The notes beneath the pieces are model-generated. The model made no database searches, was not told the DNA's origin, and saw nothing but the letters and a program-made list of their open reading frames with translations. From Echiichthys vipera (Eukaryota > Chordata > Actinopteri > Perciformes > Trachinidae), in contig OY829657.1 in NCBI GenBank assembly GCA_963691815.1, forward strand, positions 19,857,853-19,921,852: DNA of 64,000 nucleotides, in the 5' to 3' direction. Shown piece by piece: positions 46,555-57,300 of this stretch (the stretch's first letter is position 1; each line of letters opens with the position of its first letter). Both the position numbers and the translations under genes were made by a program.

Positions 46555-46964
46555 AAAAAGAACCACAAAATATTTTTTATTCTCATTTTATCTATTTTTT
46601 TGTTTGTTTTTTTACACATCACAACCTGAAGACTTGGTAGGTTGACTGGCTGTCCGTCACGTCTCTGGGTTACCATCACACTCATCACCACCATCATCAT
46701 TATCACCATCCCCTTTTGTGTCATCTAAAAGCACAGCACCCCTTCAACATGCTGCAACACCCCTCAAAAAATCACAATCACAACCCCCTTTAATGGTTAC
46801 ACGTAAACTCTGTGGGTTTTTAATTTTTGCACTCTTTAGGTGCCGTTCAAGAACAGGGAGGGGCAATAATCTCTGTGCCCTCCTACTAGAAGATTTCTAC
46901 GTATTTTGAACGTCCAACGTTCAAAGTCCCACACTGAGCAGACTGCTGAAGGGCCATGCCGAGT
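46555..46964 (-). other. gng2: gng2 putative 3'UTR
   Basis: The sequence downstream of the gng2 stop on the - strand is AT-rich. It reaches an AATAAA (complement at 46581-46576), followed on that strand by unstructured sequence. A 3'UTR of about 400 nt is the simplest reading. A longer form using a later signal cannot be excluded. Confidence 0.4.
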
Positions 46965-47093
46965 TTACAGGATGGCACAGAAGAACTTCTTCTCCCTGAA
47001 CGGGTTCTCTGACGCGGGCACTGGCGATAACAGAGGGTCCTCTTTGGCATGGGCTTCACAGTATGACATCAAGTCTGCCGCAGCTTTTGACAC
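46965..47093 (-). CDS. gng2: gng2 coding exon 2 (C-terminus with CAAX box)
   Basis: The - strand encodes residues 30-71 and TAA. It reads VSKAAADLMSYCEAHAKEDP, then LLSPVPASENPFREKKFFCAIL. Together with the upstream exon the protein is 71 residues, the normal length of gamma-2. The C-terminal CAIL is a CAAX box ending in Leu, so it is predicted to be geranylgeranylated, trimmed and methylated to hold G-beta-gamma at the plasma membrane. NPF near the C-terminus is conserved in the family. Compared with my recollection of human GNG2, the only changes are Ala-to-Ser in LMSYC and Thr-to-Ser in LLSPV. The acceptor is the AG of ttccag, complement at 47095-47094. The exon reads intact, without frameshifts. 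Confidence 0.97.
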   Translation of the reverse strand: MSKAAADLMSYCEAHAKEDPLLSPVPASENPFREKKFFCAIL

Positions 47094-47157
47094 CTGGAAT
47101 TAAACAGATGCATACATGTAGGATGTCAGTGTATGCTGAGATAAAGTGGAAGAGTAG

Positions 47158-47775
47158 GTTGACATTTTGGGAATTACACTTGCTCGCTTTCTTTCCCTGA
47201 GTTATTTAAGAAGATTTATACCATTCTAATGTCTGTAGGGTAAATATACACCTGCCTAGCTTAGCACAGACTATAAAAAGGGCTAAACAGAAGTATATAG
47301 CACCCTTTAAAACAGCTAATAATTGGTTTTATGCATCTGCTTTTATACAGATTAACGAAACAAGACATAACATGTGATTGATTGATTTTAGTGAGATTTT
47401 TGCAGGCAGATTTTTTACCATCAGTCAGGCTAGCGGTTTCGACCATTTCCAATCTGCACACCAAGCTAAACTAAGGTGTGTGTGTGTGTGTGTGTGTGTG
47501 GGGGGGGGGGGGGGTGTTGATTAGCCTAGCTTAGCATATAGACTGAAAGCAGGAGGGAACAGTTGTGACGCTTTGACATTTCTGTTTGTTTACATATTAA
47601 ACAGACAAGATAGAAATATATTAATTAGTGAGCTTCAGATTACAGTGGTAGGTGTATTTTTGAACTTTAGACAAGCTAGCTCTCTGCTTCCAGTTTTTAA
47701 TTCTAAGCTAATCATCTCCTGGCACTGGCTGCATACTTATCACACAAACATGAGAGTGGTATTAATCTTCCAAAC
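47158..47775. repeat. Repeat family R2, composite copy inside the gng2 intron
   Basis: This holds gttgacattttgggaattac, cctgcctagcttagcacaga, then tagcctagcttagcatatag and aacatgagagtggtattaat. It appears to be two overlapping or nested fragments separated by unrelated sequence. It fills more than half of the gng2 intron. Confidence 0.6.
47477..47514. repeat. (TG)12-G15 tract in the gng2 intron
   Basis: TG dinucleotides run directly into fifteen G on the + strand, so C15-(CA)12 on the gng2 strand. Confidence 0.97.
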
Positions 47776-48132
47776 ACCTAAATGACCTTAATCAGTCAAA
47801 ATGTCTGCTGTGGAAAAAGCAGCTGAAGCCACTCACAAGTAAATATGCAAAGTAAAGTAAAAATATGCTTTCTCTCTTCTGCATTATGTAATAATAATGA
47901 GCATTTGACAAGGTAAGTAAATTAAAGGCGAAATGTTCACCGTTATTGATTACCTGTAGTATCTTAAGTAAAGTTTGAATTCTATGCAAGTTGCAACTGA
48001 CTTGAACACGAACCAATGGCTGCCTGGAAATTGTATGAAATGCATGCAAATGACAGTTAATGGAGTAAAAACCTGCACAACCACCAGCAGGGTCCCTAAA
48101 GTAAATGTCACTGTGGGTACGTCTCTGCTCAC

Positions 48133-48219
48133 CTTTATCCTGTCGATGTTGGCCTCCATCTTCAGCTGCTCCACCAGCTTCCTGGCTTGTGCGATGCTGG
48201 CGGTGTTATTGCTCGCCAT
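48133..48219 (-). CDS. gng2: gng2 coding exon 1 (G protein subunit gamma-2, N-terminus)
   Basis: The - strand reads ATG (48219-48217) and encodes residues 1-29: MASNNTASIA QARKLVEQLK followed by MEANIDRIK. As I recall the human sequence, this matches G protein gamma-2 exactly. The segment forms the N-terminal coiled coil with G-beta. The exon ends in AAG before a consensus donor (gtgagc; complement at 48132-48127). The intron is phase 0, so the next codon (GTG, Val30) starts the second coding exon at 47093. The ATG has a good context (gccATGG). A likely acceptor lies 28 nt upstream of the ATG (tctctttcacgtcacacag, with AG at 48249-48248), so a 5' non-coding exon should lie further up (at higher coordinates). 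Confidence 0.96.
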
Positions 48220-48247
48220 GGGCGCTATCAGTCAAGTCTCGTGTGCT
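48220..48247 (-). other. gng2: gng2 5'UTR part of first coding exon
   Basis: This 28-nt segment lies between the predicted acceptor (pyrimidine-rich tctctttcacgtcacacag) and the gng2 ATG. GNG2 genes carry their promoter and first exon(s) far upstream, which fits an acceptor this close to the start codon. The exact acceptor is inferred. Confidence 0.55.
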
Positions 48248-48394
48248 CTGTGTGACGTGAAAGAGATTTTAAACATCCCGAACATTGCAGTTCACCACAC
48301 AGTGTGCCACTGACGAAGACCAGCACTATAATATAGCGGGCATGCAAAGAGGAGAGCTAATAACGGATACCCTGTTGATTATCACATGCCTTTG

Positions 48395-48666
<272 letters not shown>

Positions 48667-49020
48667 TTATGGTGTCAGTTGCTAGGCAGCCCATGACAGT
48701 GAGGAGGGGAAGGTGGGAGGAGAGTGAGGGGGCAGTGCTTTGTCCAGCACCATATATAAAACAGATAAACTGATAACTAACATCAGCAACTAACATAAGT
48801 GGTTTCAGAAGTTAAAAAACTATAAATTTGCACTGGTTGTTTTATGAAAGCCCACACATGCTCTCCAACACTTCTTAGTCACCGTGTCACACATGAACAC
48901 ATGTCCTCCGTCTGCTTCATGTGAAGGACAACAAATCGATATAATGATGGAGTTTGTCTTTGACCCCGAGGTAAGACAGGTCACCTCGCAGGCAGCAGAT
49001 GTCCAACGTTTTATCTGCAG

Positions 49021-49330
49021 TTCTGTGGTGGAAAGTAACCAAGTACAAGCTCCATTTTAAGATACTTGTACTTTACTTGACTGATTCTATTTTCTGCTAC
49101 TTTATACTTAATATATAATAATATATACTTTTTACCACACCATACTGTAACCTTTAGTTACTTTGCAGATTCATTATATCAATAAAAAATATAATCATCT
49201 AATAAATGATGATGTCATATCAAACGTTAAACTACCCTGCAGTGTATAAAGTAGGTTTTCCAGCTGCAACATTAAAATATACATATACCTATTTTTAAAT
49301 GAGCCATTCTGCAGCATTAGCACTTTTGAA
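49021..49330. repeat. GTGGTGGAAAGTAAC dispersed repeat
   Basis: The segment gtggtggaaagtaaccaagt followed by gatacttgtactttacttga and tctgctactttatactta matches a very common teleost repeat. The rest is AT-rich and degenerate, so the end is uncertain. Confidence 0.5.
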
Positions 49331-51694
49331 AGATTAAGTATAAAAGTTACACCTGTTGCTAATAACTGTCTTCATCCTAGCGTTCAGTAGTTCCTCTTTC
49401 CTTTATGGAAGTGTCAACGTTATATTTTTATTTTTTTACCAATTTATTCATGTTTTCCTTTATATTGTCACCTGTCTGTATCTGTACACAGTTTTAGTCC
49501 TGTGTCCTCAGATGCTCCTGTGTCTTTTGTGAACTCTTTGATTAAATGGATCAAGCTGTGGGCGCTCTAGAACAGCGCCTCTCTTGGTGTGTGATCAATT
49601 TCCACCTTCGTTCTTCGTCTATGCACTGTAGTATGACTCAGTGTGGGGTTAAGACTGATCTCGGCGAGGTGCTGGAGCTCAGCATGAATATTGATGGTCC
49701 ACGGTGGTGCACCTGCTCATCAGGCTGACGTCCTGATCTTCAATTAAAACAGGCACAGGGTCACCTGTTACAGGCGTTGCACATGATAATTTGATTTATT
49801 AGTGCTTGACTGCTTGCCAGAGTGTCTGTAAAAAAATACCTCAGCAAAAATCTATCCGACAAAATGTGATAATATATCTGGTTTTCAATTTTTATTCCTC
49901 TGTTTTCTCTCATAGTATCCTTACATCACTTTCCAGATGCAATTATGCAACCTGTTTATTTCTTACTACACTTAAACTACCAGAATAGCAGCTTGGGGTT
50001 AACATGATTAAACAACTTGATAAATGTCTTTAATGGCCTGTATTTTTTGGTATATATCACAGTTAAATCCCTGCTCATTACCATTACCCGACTGGTCTGT
50101 TGTTCTATCTGTACATGTATTATTTGTATACATCTTCTTGGCAGTTTGTTACTGTTTGCACAACCTGTTTGGATGCTTAACTGTATTTTTCATACTTACA
50201 GTGTGCAATCTTATCTAATCTTAAGGATGGATCATCAGAAATTCTTTTTTTTAGTGATCGATTAATAAATGAAACCCTTCAGGACTGTTGCACCTGATAA
50301 AGCACTTGAGGTAGGCTATATTTAAAGTAAGAGATTTTGTTCATCCTGTACTAAAAGACAATACGGAAATATAGATGTGGAGAGTTAATAAACTTGTATA
50401 TTATTCATTTTAATTTTAAGACTTAGTGGAAAAGTTTTAAAACACAAGTTCAAGTGAAAATCACAATATTTACTCAATTCACACATTTTAGGACTAAGCC
50501 CTTTCCTCCAAACAGGGCAGGAACATCTCGACTCTTCACTGTCAGTGCAGGATTTATGAGCACAACCTGCAGCAGACTGCACAGTATTAACAGTGTAACA
50601 TAAACATTATGTTTTATAGTCACTGCAGCCGAGGGATCCTGGATGTTCTCACTTTGAGGAGGGTTTCACCTTTTAGGGTCGTGGTGTTTTAGTATAAACT
50701 CAGGTGGAAGTCCATTAGCAAAACTATTATATTGTTTCTAGTGCCAGTAGTTAAAGGAAACCAGTTATTTGTAGTTATACACAATTTTACTCATATTCTT
50801 AAAAACATTTTTCAGACATTTTTTAAATATATTTTGGCTAATACATGTATAATATTTACTCATATCTTTCAGACATGCTTCTAATATTTTTTGGAACGTT
50901 TTTCGACCTTTTTGCAAATATTATTTGGTAATGTTTTCTGTATATTTTACTAATATTTTAAGACATTTGAAATGTGAAATAATCTGTTCCAGTTCTTTGG
51001 GAGTATTTTTGTATGGTACTAAAATCTGATGTGCCTCTGTAGAAGTCAGGTGTCAACTTTCCTGCAATATCTTGGATTCAAAGACAGAGTTGTCCCATAT
51101 ACTTTCTAGTATATGTCAGGTTAATAACGAATTATGTACTTTTCAGAGTGAGAATTATGTACTCTTGCCCAAATACTGCACTTTTGTCCCTTGCCAAAAT
51201 AAAAATAGGCCAGAAACTTACTACAAAAGTGTGACTGATAAGTAGAAATCAGTCTTTAGGGCCTTTTATATCGAGGCCATAATAGTGTTTCAACACTCAA
51301 GAGAGACATCAAAACAGGCCAGCGTATATCACCAGACTATTGATAGGGAGAGATGTCACTCTTTAAGGTTTCTGGGATGTCTATGGAAAAGTAGGGCTGT
51401 GTTCTTTACAGAAAATAATCAGCGACACAATAGCCTAGTTTGAGCGAAACTGACAGGAAAGGAAGATGTTCCAAATAAATACCATGAAAGCAGATGTGTC
51501 CCAAGGGAAGATGAAGGAGATAAACACCCAATTTTGATCATGTTACATGAGTTTGGAAAGTTTGCCCAGTACATGAGCAAATAAAACAATTTCCAGTACC
51601 AGCTAAACTCCTCGTGATCAAGAGTACTTCATTTCCACACACAGCTTGAAGCCAAATAAGACTCTACAGCTGCTCTAGCAGCTCTGTTAGGCTA

Positions 51695-51830
51695 TACTTT
51701 GGCACAGAGCTAAATGCTAACGTCAACACGCTAACATGCTCACAGGGACAATGCTTACCCACTGAGATTGCCAACCACAGAGCTGCTAGCACAAAAGGCG
51801 TTATAAGCCACTAAGCAGAGCTGTCATTGT
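51695..51830. repeat. GCTAACATGCTCAC dispersed repeat fragment
   Basis: The segment agctaaatgctaacgtcaac followed by gctaacatgctcacag is a phrase set I recognise as a frequent teleost interspersed repeat. Class and full extent are not determined. Confidence 0.45.
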
Positions 51831-52584
51831 ATCTAAAAAGTCATTTTCCTGGTTATTGTCAGTGGAGCATGTGAAAATGCCACCATGACATTTTCGTATC
51901 CAGAGAGGGAGGGGTGAGGAGATGGCAGCACGTAGAGGATGCCCATGCATGTGCCGACCCCTGCTATCTTAAAGGCAACTAAAAGGGTTTAACAAACAAT
52001 AGAATAGTAGATTGTTTCCTCCCTTGTTTTGTAGTGTGTTCTGTTTTAGGACATAATTTCACTGCTTCTGCTCTGCTCATCTGCGTATCATGAAACCTCT
52101 TGTGCTTCCTTCCTTCCTATCGGTCAGTGGCCCAAAATACCATCCTGAGATGTTGCACATGGTGTTCACATGCTGATAACGGTGACATCCAAACAGGCGC
52201 TGATAAATAATACATTCAGATGAACATGTGTTGGCTGTCGACAACTTTGTAGAAAGCTGTAATATCACTTATGCTGTAATATTACGAGACTGGCTCATGC
52301 TAACATGACACAGTGCCTCCTCCTCTTGCTTGCCATGACTTACCTTGTCTGCTTACTCCTCCGCACTCTGCCCTGGTGTCTGCCTGCAGTTCAGTCAGCA
52401 CTTTGAGTCCGCCCAACTCTCTGCAAATAGAGAAAATAACAGCTAAAGAGAGGCTGAATCAAGATTGGTGCATTCCCGATAGAATACGTTGAATCTTGTG
52501 TTCCTCTGATCACTGAGTGTCACAGCTCGATCAAACTCCAGGAGGAGAAGCACCCCAACAAAAAGATGCAAAGCAAACATAATT

Positions 52585-52955
52585 AAGGGGACACATTGGG
52601 AAAAGTTCAACCATTTTAGAAATGTGCCTTGTTGCCAAGAGTTAGAGGAGAAGATTCATATGCTTTATATGAAGCTACAGAAAGTCACTTCTCTCCGTCG
52701 AGAAATAGTCTGGCATTTAAAAACCACAACTTGTCATAGTTACACATTGTACACTTTTGGTTTTTGTATGGATTAAACTAAGGAGATATAACGTGTTAAT
52801 TAATGAGCTTTAGAGGTCCTTGTAGGTTAGCTTTGGACAGAGCTAGGCTAGCTGTTTCCCCGTTTCCAGTCTTTATGCTAAGCTAAACTCACCATCTACT
52901 AGCTCCATGTTCATATCCAACAGACAAACAGGAGAGTGGTCTCAATCTAACTCCC
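52585..52955. repeat. Repeat family R2, near-complete copy
   Basis: This runs from acacattgggaaaagttcaa through agaaatagtctggcattt and ttgtatggattaaact to tgctaagctaaactcaccat and aggagagtggtctcaatc. It shares order and motifs with the 47158 copy. It lies just before the hAT insertion. Confidence 0.6.
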
Positions 52956-53007
52956 AAGCAAAGGATTGTATTTCCAAAAATGTCAAATCATGATCCTGAC
53001 TATAGAC

Positions 53008-54109
53008 TAGGGATGCTCGATATTGGCTTTTCTGCCGATATCCGATATTCCGATATTGTCCAACCCTTAATTTCCGATACCGATATCACCCGATACCGAT
53101 ATATGCAGCCTTTTTACACCAAAATTCATCACATATCACCTATTATGAAATTAACACATTATGCCTAATTTTATGTGATGCCCCACTGGATGCAACACGG
53201 CTTTTCAAATGTAAACACAGTCTGTACAAAATAAGTTATTGAAAAAAGTGCCATTCATTTAATTGTTTGTGTTTTTAGAGAGAATATTTTGCCTCAAACA
53301 ACACTACAGACAACATCACAACAAGGAAGATGCATAGCTTCAGTCCAGAGTAGTAAACAAACATAGTTCTCTTTTTCCAGACTGAGTAACGCCTGAGCCG
53401 TAACTCTGCAAATAATACAATCAATAAATTAGCAGTTAAGCTCAACATGCTAACCTGTATTGGATCTAATGGATACAGCACCAGAAATTAGCTTCTCGAC
53501 GTGACAGTAAACAATGCTGTGCAATTCGGGTAAACACTGGTCTGAGAAATACTTGCGCCTGGGCGTTATACAGACATAACGGGGCTCGAGGAACTCCACA
53601 CGTTTGGTGAATCCGGCATCCTGAACGATAGAAAAAGGTTTGTTTCTCGGTGTCGGCTGTTGCTTCTTTCCATCACTTTGCTGCACAGATGTAGCTTATC
53701 ACTCCCCATGAATCTTCTTGAGGTGGTTGATTAAATTTGATGTATTAAAGGAAGACGCCTTGTTTCCTCCTCTCATAACCAACGCCTTGCAGTCATTGCA
53801 AAGCGCACATATACTGTTAGTAGATGACACTTGCAAATACTTCCAAACCACGGACATCTCATGCACCGGGAGAGCTGAAGCTTGTTAGCCACGGTTAGCA
53901 ACCTACGAGGGAAGCGTGTTGTTGTTGTTATACGTCATCAAGCACGCGCCTGTGAACGGCCCGTGTTGCATTCAGGTACACTCGGAAATGCTGAAGCCTA
54001 CAGAACTAACATCGGATGTAAAAACCCGATACCGATAATTCCCGATATTACATTTTTAACTCAATATCGGCCGATAATATCGGTGGGCCGATATTATCGG
54101 ACATCCCTA
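53008..54109. mobile_element. hAT-type DNA transposon copy, internally deleted, with perfect 8-bp target duplication
   Basis: This 1,102-bp element has related ends: TAGGGATGCTCGATATTGG on the left, and TAGGGATGTCCGATAATATC when the right end is read inward. Sub-terminal GATATTATCGG-type repeats follow. It is flanked on both sides by CTATAGAC (53000-53007 and 54110-54117), a perfect 8-bp target-site duplication of the size hAT elements make. The interior on the - strand keeps a BED zinc finger and a fragment of transposase core, separated by two stop codons. It sits inside another repeat, whose interrupted left end lies just before 53000. Confidence 0.9.
53450..53857 (-). pseudogene. ZBED/hAT transposase remnant (BED finger plus broken core)
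   Basis: Reading the - strand from ATG at 53857, 52 codons encode a BED-type zinc finger: SVVWKYL, then CALCNDC, then NLINHLKKIHGE, giving the W, C-x2-C and H-x4-H pattern. Two consecutive stops (TGA TAA, from 53701) interrupt it. The same frame then continues with NKPFSIVQDAGFTKRVEFLE and PRRKYFSDQCLPEL, which resemble the start of the ZBED/hAT transposase core. The total is about 130 residues instead of the 600 or more of a complete enzyme, and the catalytic DDE region is absent. It is a dead transposase gene, not a host ZBED gene, because it lies inside intact hAT ends. Confidence 0.8.
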
Positions 54110-54338
54110 CTATAGACCATATATAAAGATGGACGATAGGTCTCCTCACACTGTACAAGTGAAGCATAAGGAAACAGGACAGAGAGAAAACATCTTCGAG
54201 AATCATTTATTTGACTTTATTTTTTGTTTTGTTTGGCTCATGTCCCTATACTGCAGCCAGCTAACAGGGGCTGATCGACATGTTTTGGCTTCACTTCTGG
54301 GGAGCCATCAAGCCGTCCATCTTTATATACAACTATGG
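54110..54338. mobile_element. MITE-like inverted-terminal-repeat element, split by the hAT insertion
   Basis: The left part reads ccatatataaagatggacg (54117-54135) and the right part reads cgtccatctttatatacaac (54314-54333). These are inverted copies of each other, giving an element of roughly 230 bp. The left boundary (ctatagac) was duplicated by the hAT copy, so the outermost bases also occur at 52998-53007. A similar end (tttttatacagtctatg) occurs near 29195. Confidence 0.6.
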
Positions 54339-57300
54339 TGCTGACCCATTCATCTCTCCTCCTCTTCCTCACTATCTTCCCCCTTTTTCTCTCTTTCTCT
54401 GGTCCAGCAGATTCATTCTTAATGCATCTGTGACTCTGCAGCTCGGTTTTCTGCTGCTTCTGATAAATGGGCCAATTACACTGCACGAGCAGATCTGCAG
54501 AGGAAGGGAATTCCAACCATCGTAAATCACGGCAGCGCGCAAACGATAAAGCAACGTTTCAGTAAGGAATCCATTAACAAAAGCCTTGCCAACAGCGGCT
54601 GAAACCCCTGAGACAGAGTATTTTAGCAACTTTGAAACTGTATAGAGTTTTAAAAACAAACATAAGGAGAGCAGGAGATCTTACTGCACTGTTCTGTCAC
54701 GTCTCCTGATCTACTGGAGCCAATGATACTCAACACTACTGTGCAAGCTGTTTAATCATGTTTATGAGCACAGTGATTCATCTTTTTGGTTTCAATGTGC
54801 CGCAGGATTGGACAAAGTATCTACTTTTATAAATTAAAATCCTGAAAAGGTTTTGGTAACAATATCTTTCTTTATTTTACAAAATATGCCAAAGTTATCA
54901 AATGTTAAATGTCTAAAATCAAGCAACTTTCAGTGCATAAAATAGTTTATAGTTGAAAAAATGAAGTACAGAAGTTTGTGAATCCGACCAGATGCTTGCA
55001 GCGTCTCTACTGAGGATTCATACCCTGAGTTCAGGCTGAAAAAGTTGACTTTTGCCAGAGAACCTAGAGAATAATTCCTCCATCAATCATGTTGTGAGTA
55101 CTTAATATATAACGTTTCATGTCCCAACTGGAAAAGAAATGAAAGCATCTGCTTTTCAAAGGTTTACAAGAGAGACACTGGAGGTGTTTCAGTCTTGTAG
55201 ACGGTTAATATGTAAAACACAGTACAAACAACCAAACATTATTGACATTACCGATCCTGCTGAAAGATGGCAAACAGTCAGAGTCAAATGATCTGTAACT
55301 TGTGACTGTGTCATAATGAGTTGTATTTGCTCTGAGCATCCGGCTCGTCACTCATCTGCTGTTTGTGTGCTGCTGGTTGTGAAGGCTTAAAGTTTTATAA
55401 AAAAGGAGTGCTTGTGTTTCCACAGGTTAAAGATTTGTAACAATGGGGCTTATATTTACTGTGTTATGATATATATTTTCTTTTTATAACTGCAGTTGAT
55501 CCGAGACGATGAAAAGAATAGTATTGTGATATTTGAAGAGTCATGTACTGAAACAGCACCAAAGTGTCCTGACTGCACTTTTACATCTTTTACTGTCAGC
55601 TGTGACAGTTTACTGTATGCTGCAACAACAACAAAAAGGGCAAGAAAGCAGACTGTTCTTAAAAAATAAAAAAAACATTGCTGAATTTGATTTCCCTGTG
55701 AACTGTTTGTGTTATCGTATTTATAATGCAGAGCAGCAGCGATAGACAGAGAGTGTTCAAACTTCTTTTAATGTCTATCTTTATGCCAGTAAAGCATCTT
55801 GAATGGATCTGCACTGTAGGTGTAAAAGACCGAAAAGGTGCATTATGGGACTTGACTGGTGATCCATTTCTCTCCTGTGTTCTAGCCTTCTGCTTCCCAT
55901 CCCTCCCTCTGTGGCCGACAGGTGTTCAATGACGGGAATGAAACACCCCCAGCACGCTCCGTCCTGCTGCTAACACCACCGAATCAATCTGACCCCCTCC
56001 GCCATCCTTCCCCTGCCATTTGGAGCTGTTTGAAACCCCTTCCTCTGGGTTTTCGGGGGGGTACTGTGTTCATGACGAGGCCCTCCACAGATTTGATTAT
56101 AGCTGATGCTCGACTCTGGGTGTCGCTGACTTAAAGGGTGATTAGGCGCTGCAGGACACATCCTGGTGGGAAAATATAAGTCCTGGCCTGTTGAGAGTGA
56201 TCATCTCTCACCAAGTCCCACACATGCTGACTCTTAGCTCGGTGTCCCCCCCTCTCTTTCTGGAGTGCACACCTTATCTTTTTTTTTATACCATTCAAAG
56301 AGATAAATTAAAGCGGTCAGGGAAGGAGTGTTTTGTGGTCTGTGATGGCTAGGGTGTGAAATCAGAGCGCTGTAATTAAAATTCTGTCCCCTGCTCAGCC
56401 ATGTGGACCCCGGAGAGCCTGTGATTAACCTGCAAAGGACTGCAGGGACGCGGGGAGGCAGGATGGAGGATAGAACCCAGCCGAAGTTTTGAGGGCAGCA
56501 ATACCTTCTTCGTCACCGTTGTTGTGCATGTCAAGATTTCAATGCTATTCAGTAACTTGTGAACAATATATTTTGTTACAATGAAAATGATACAATGATA
56601 CAAGAGAAATTGTGTTTTGGATAAGGAACCTGTGTCTTTGGTAGATGTGACGCTATCTCTGGTAATGGCTGATGTTGCTGGAGAATAAAGAGCAGCTAAT
56701 GTTAGCTTAAACTCTAATCGCATCAAGGATCGGCTTCCACACAGTGAGGGAATACTACACAGTGGATGTGCAGGACAACAACACCCTGAAATATACAGTA
56801 GTTGCTAATAACATGCAATAAATAACGCTCTGTCACTACTGTAGGCAGTAAGCTAGTTAGCCGTACAAGCTTATGATTGTAGCCTACGTTAACACAATTA
56901 TCACTCTCACGACGGCCCCAGTCACACGTCAACATGTGGCGAAATCCAATGCCTGACAGACCTGCTGTACCTGGTTACGGTTGCTAGGCTGTGGTTGGAC
57001 AGTCATTAGCGGATGATGAATTATGTCTTGACATTTTGGCAGCTTTATCACAGGTCTTCTAATAAAGTAATAGCTGAAAGTATGAAAAGATGTTTTCTTG
57101 TAATATAGGTGGACTGACCCTTTAAATAAGGCTGATGTATGACCTGTGTAAGAAAAAACTGGGATGCTACTTTGTTTATCACACAAAAAAACCTCTTGAC
57201 TCCAATTTTGTTACTGTAAAAGCTGACACGATACATTTCTGTGCTGACTGAGTCATTTCCCTTTTGTGTGTTTTACTACAAAACTAAAGCCCCACTGCGG

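Larger units (their letters stand above)
47094..48132 (-). other. gng2: gng2 intron between coding exons
   Basis: This 1,039-bp phase-0 intron lies between Lys29 and Val30. Most of it (about 47158-47775) is a dispersed teleost repeat with TAGCTTAGCA-type motifs. It also holds a (TG)12-G15 tract at 47477-47514. Confidence 0.85.
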
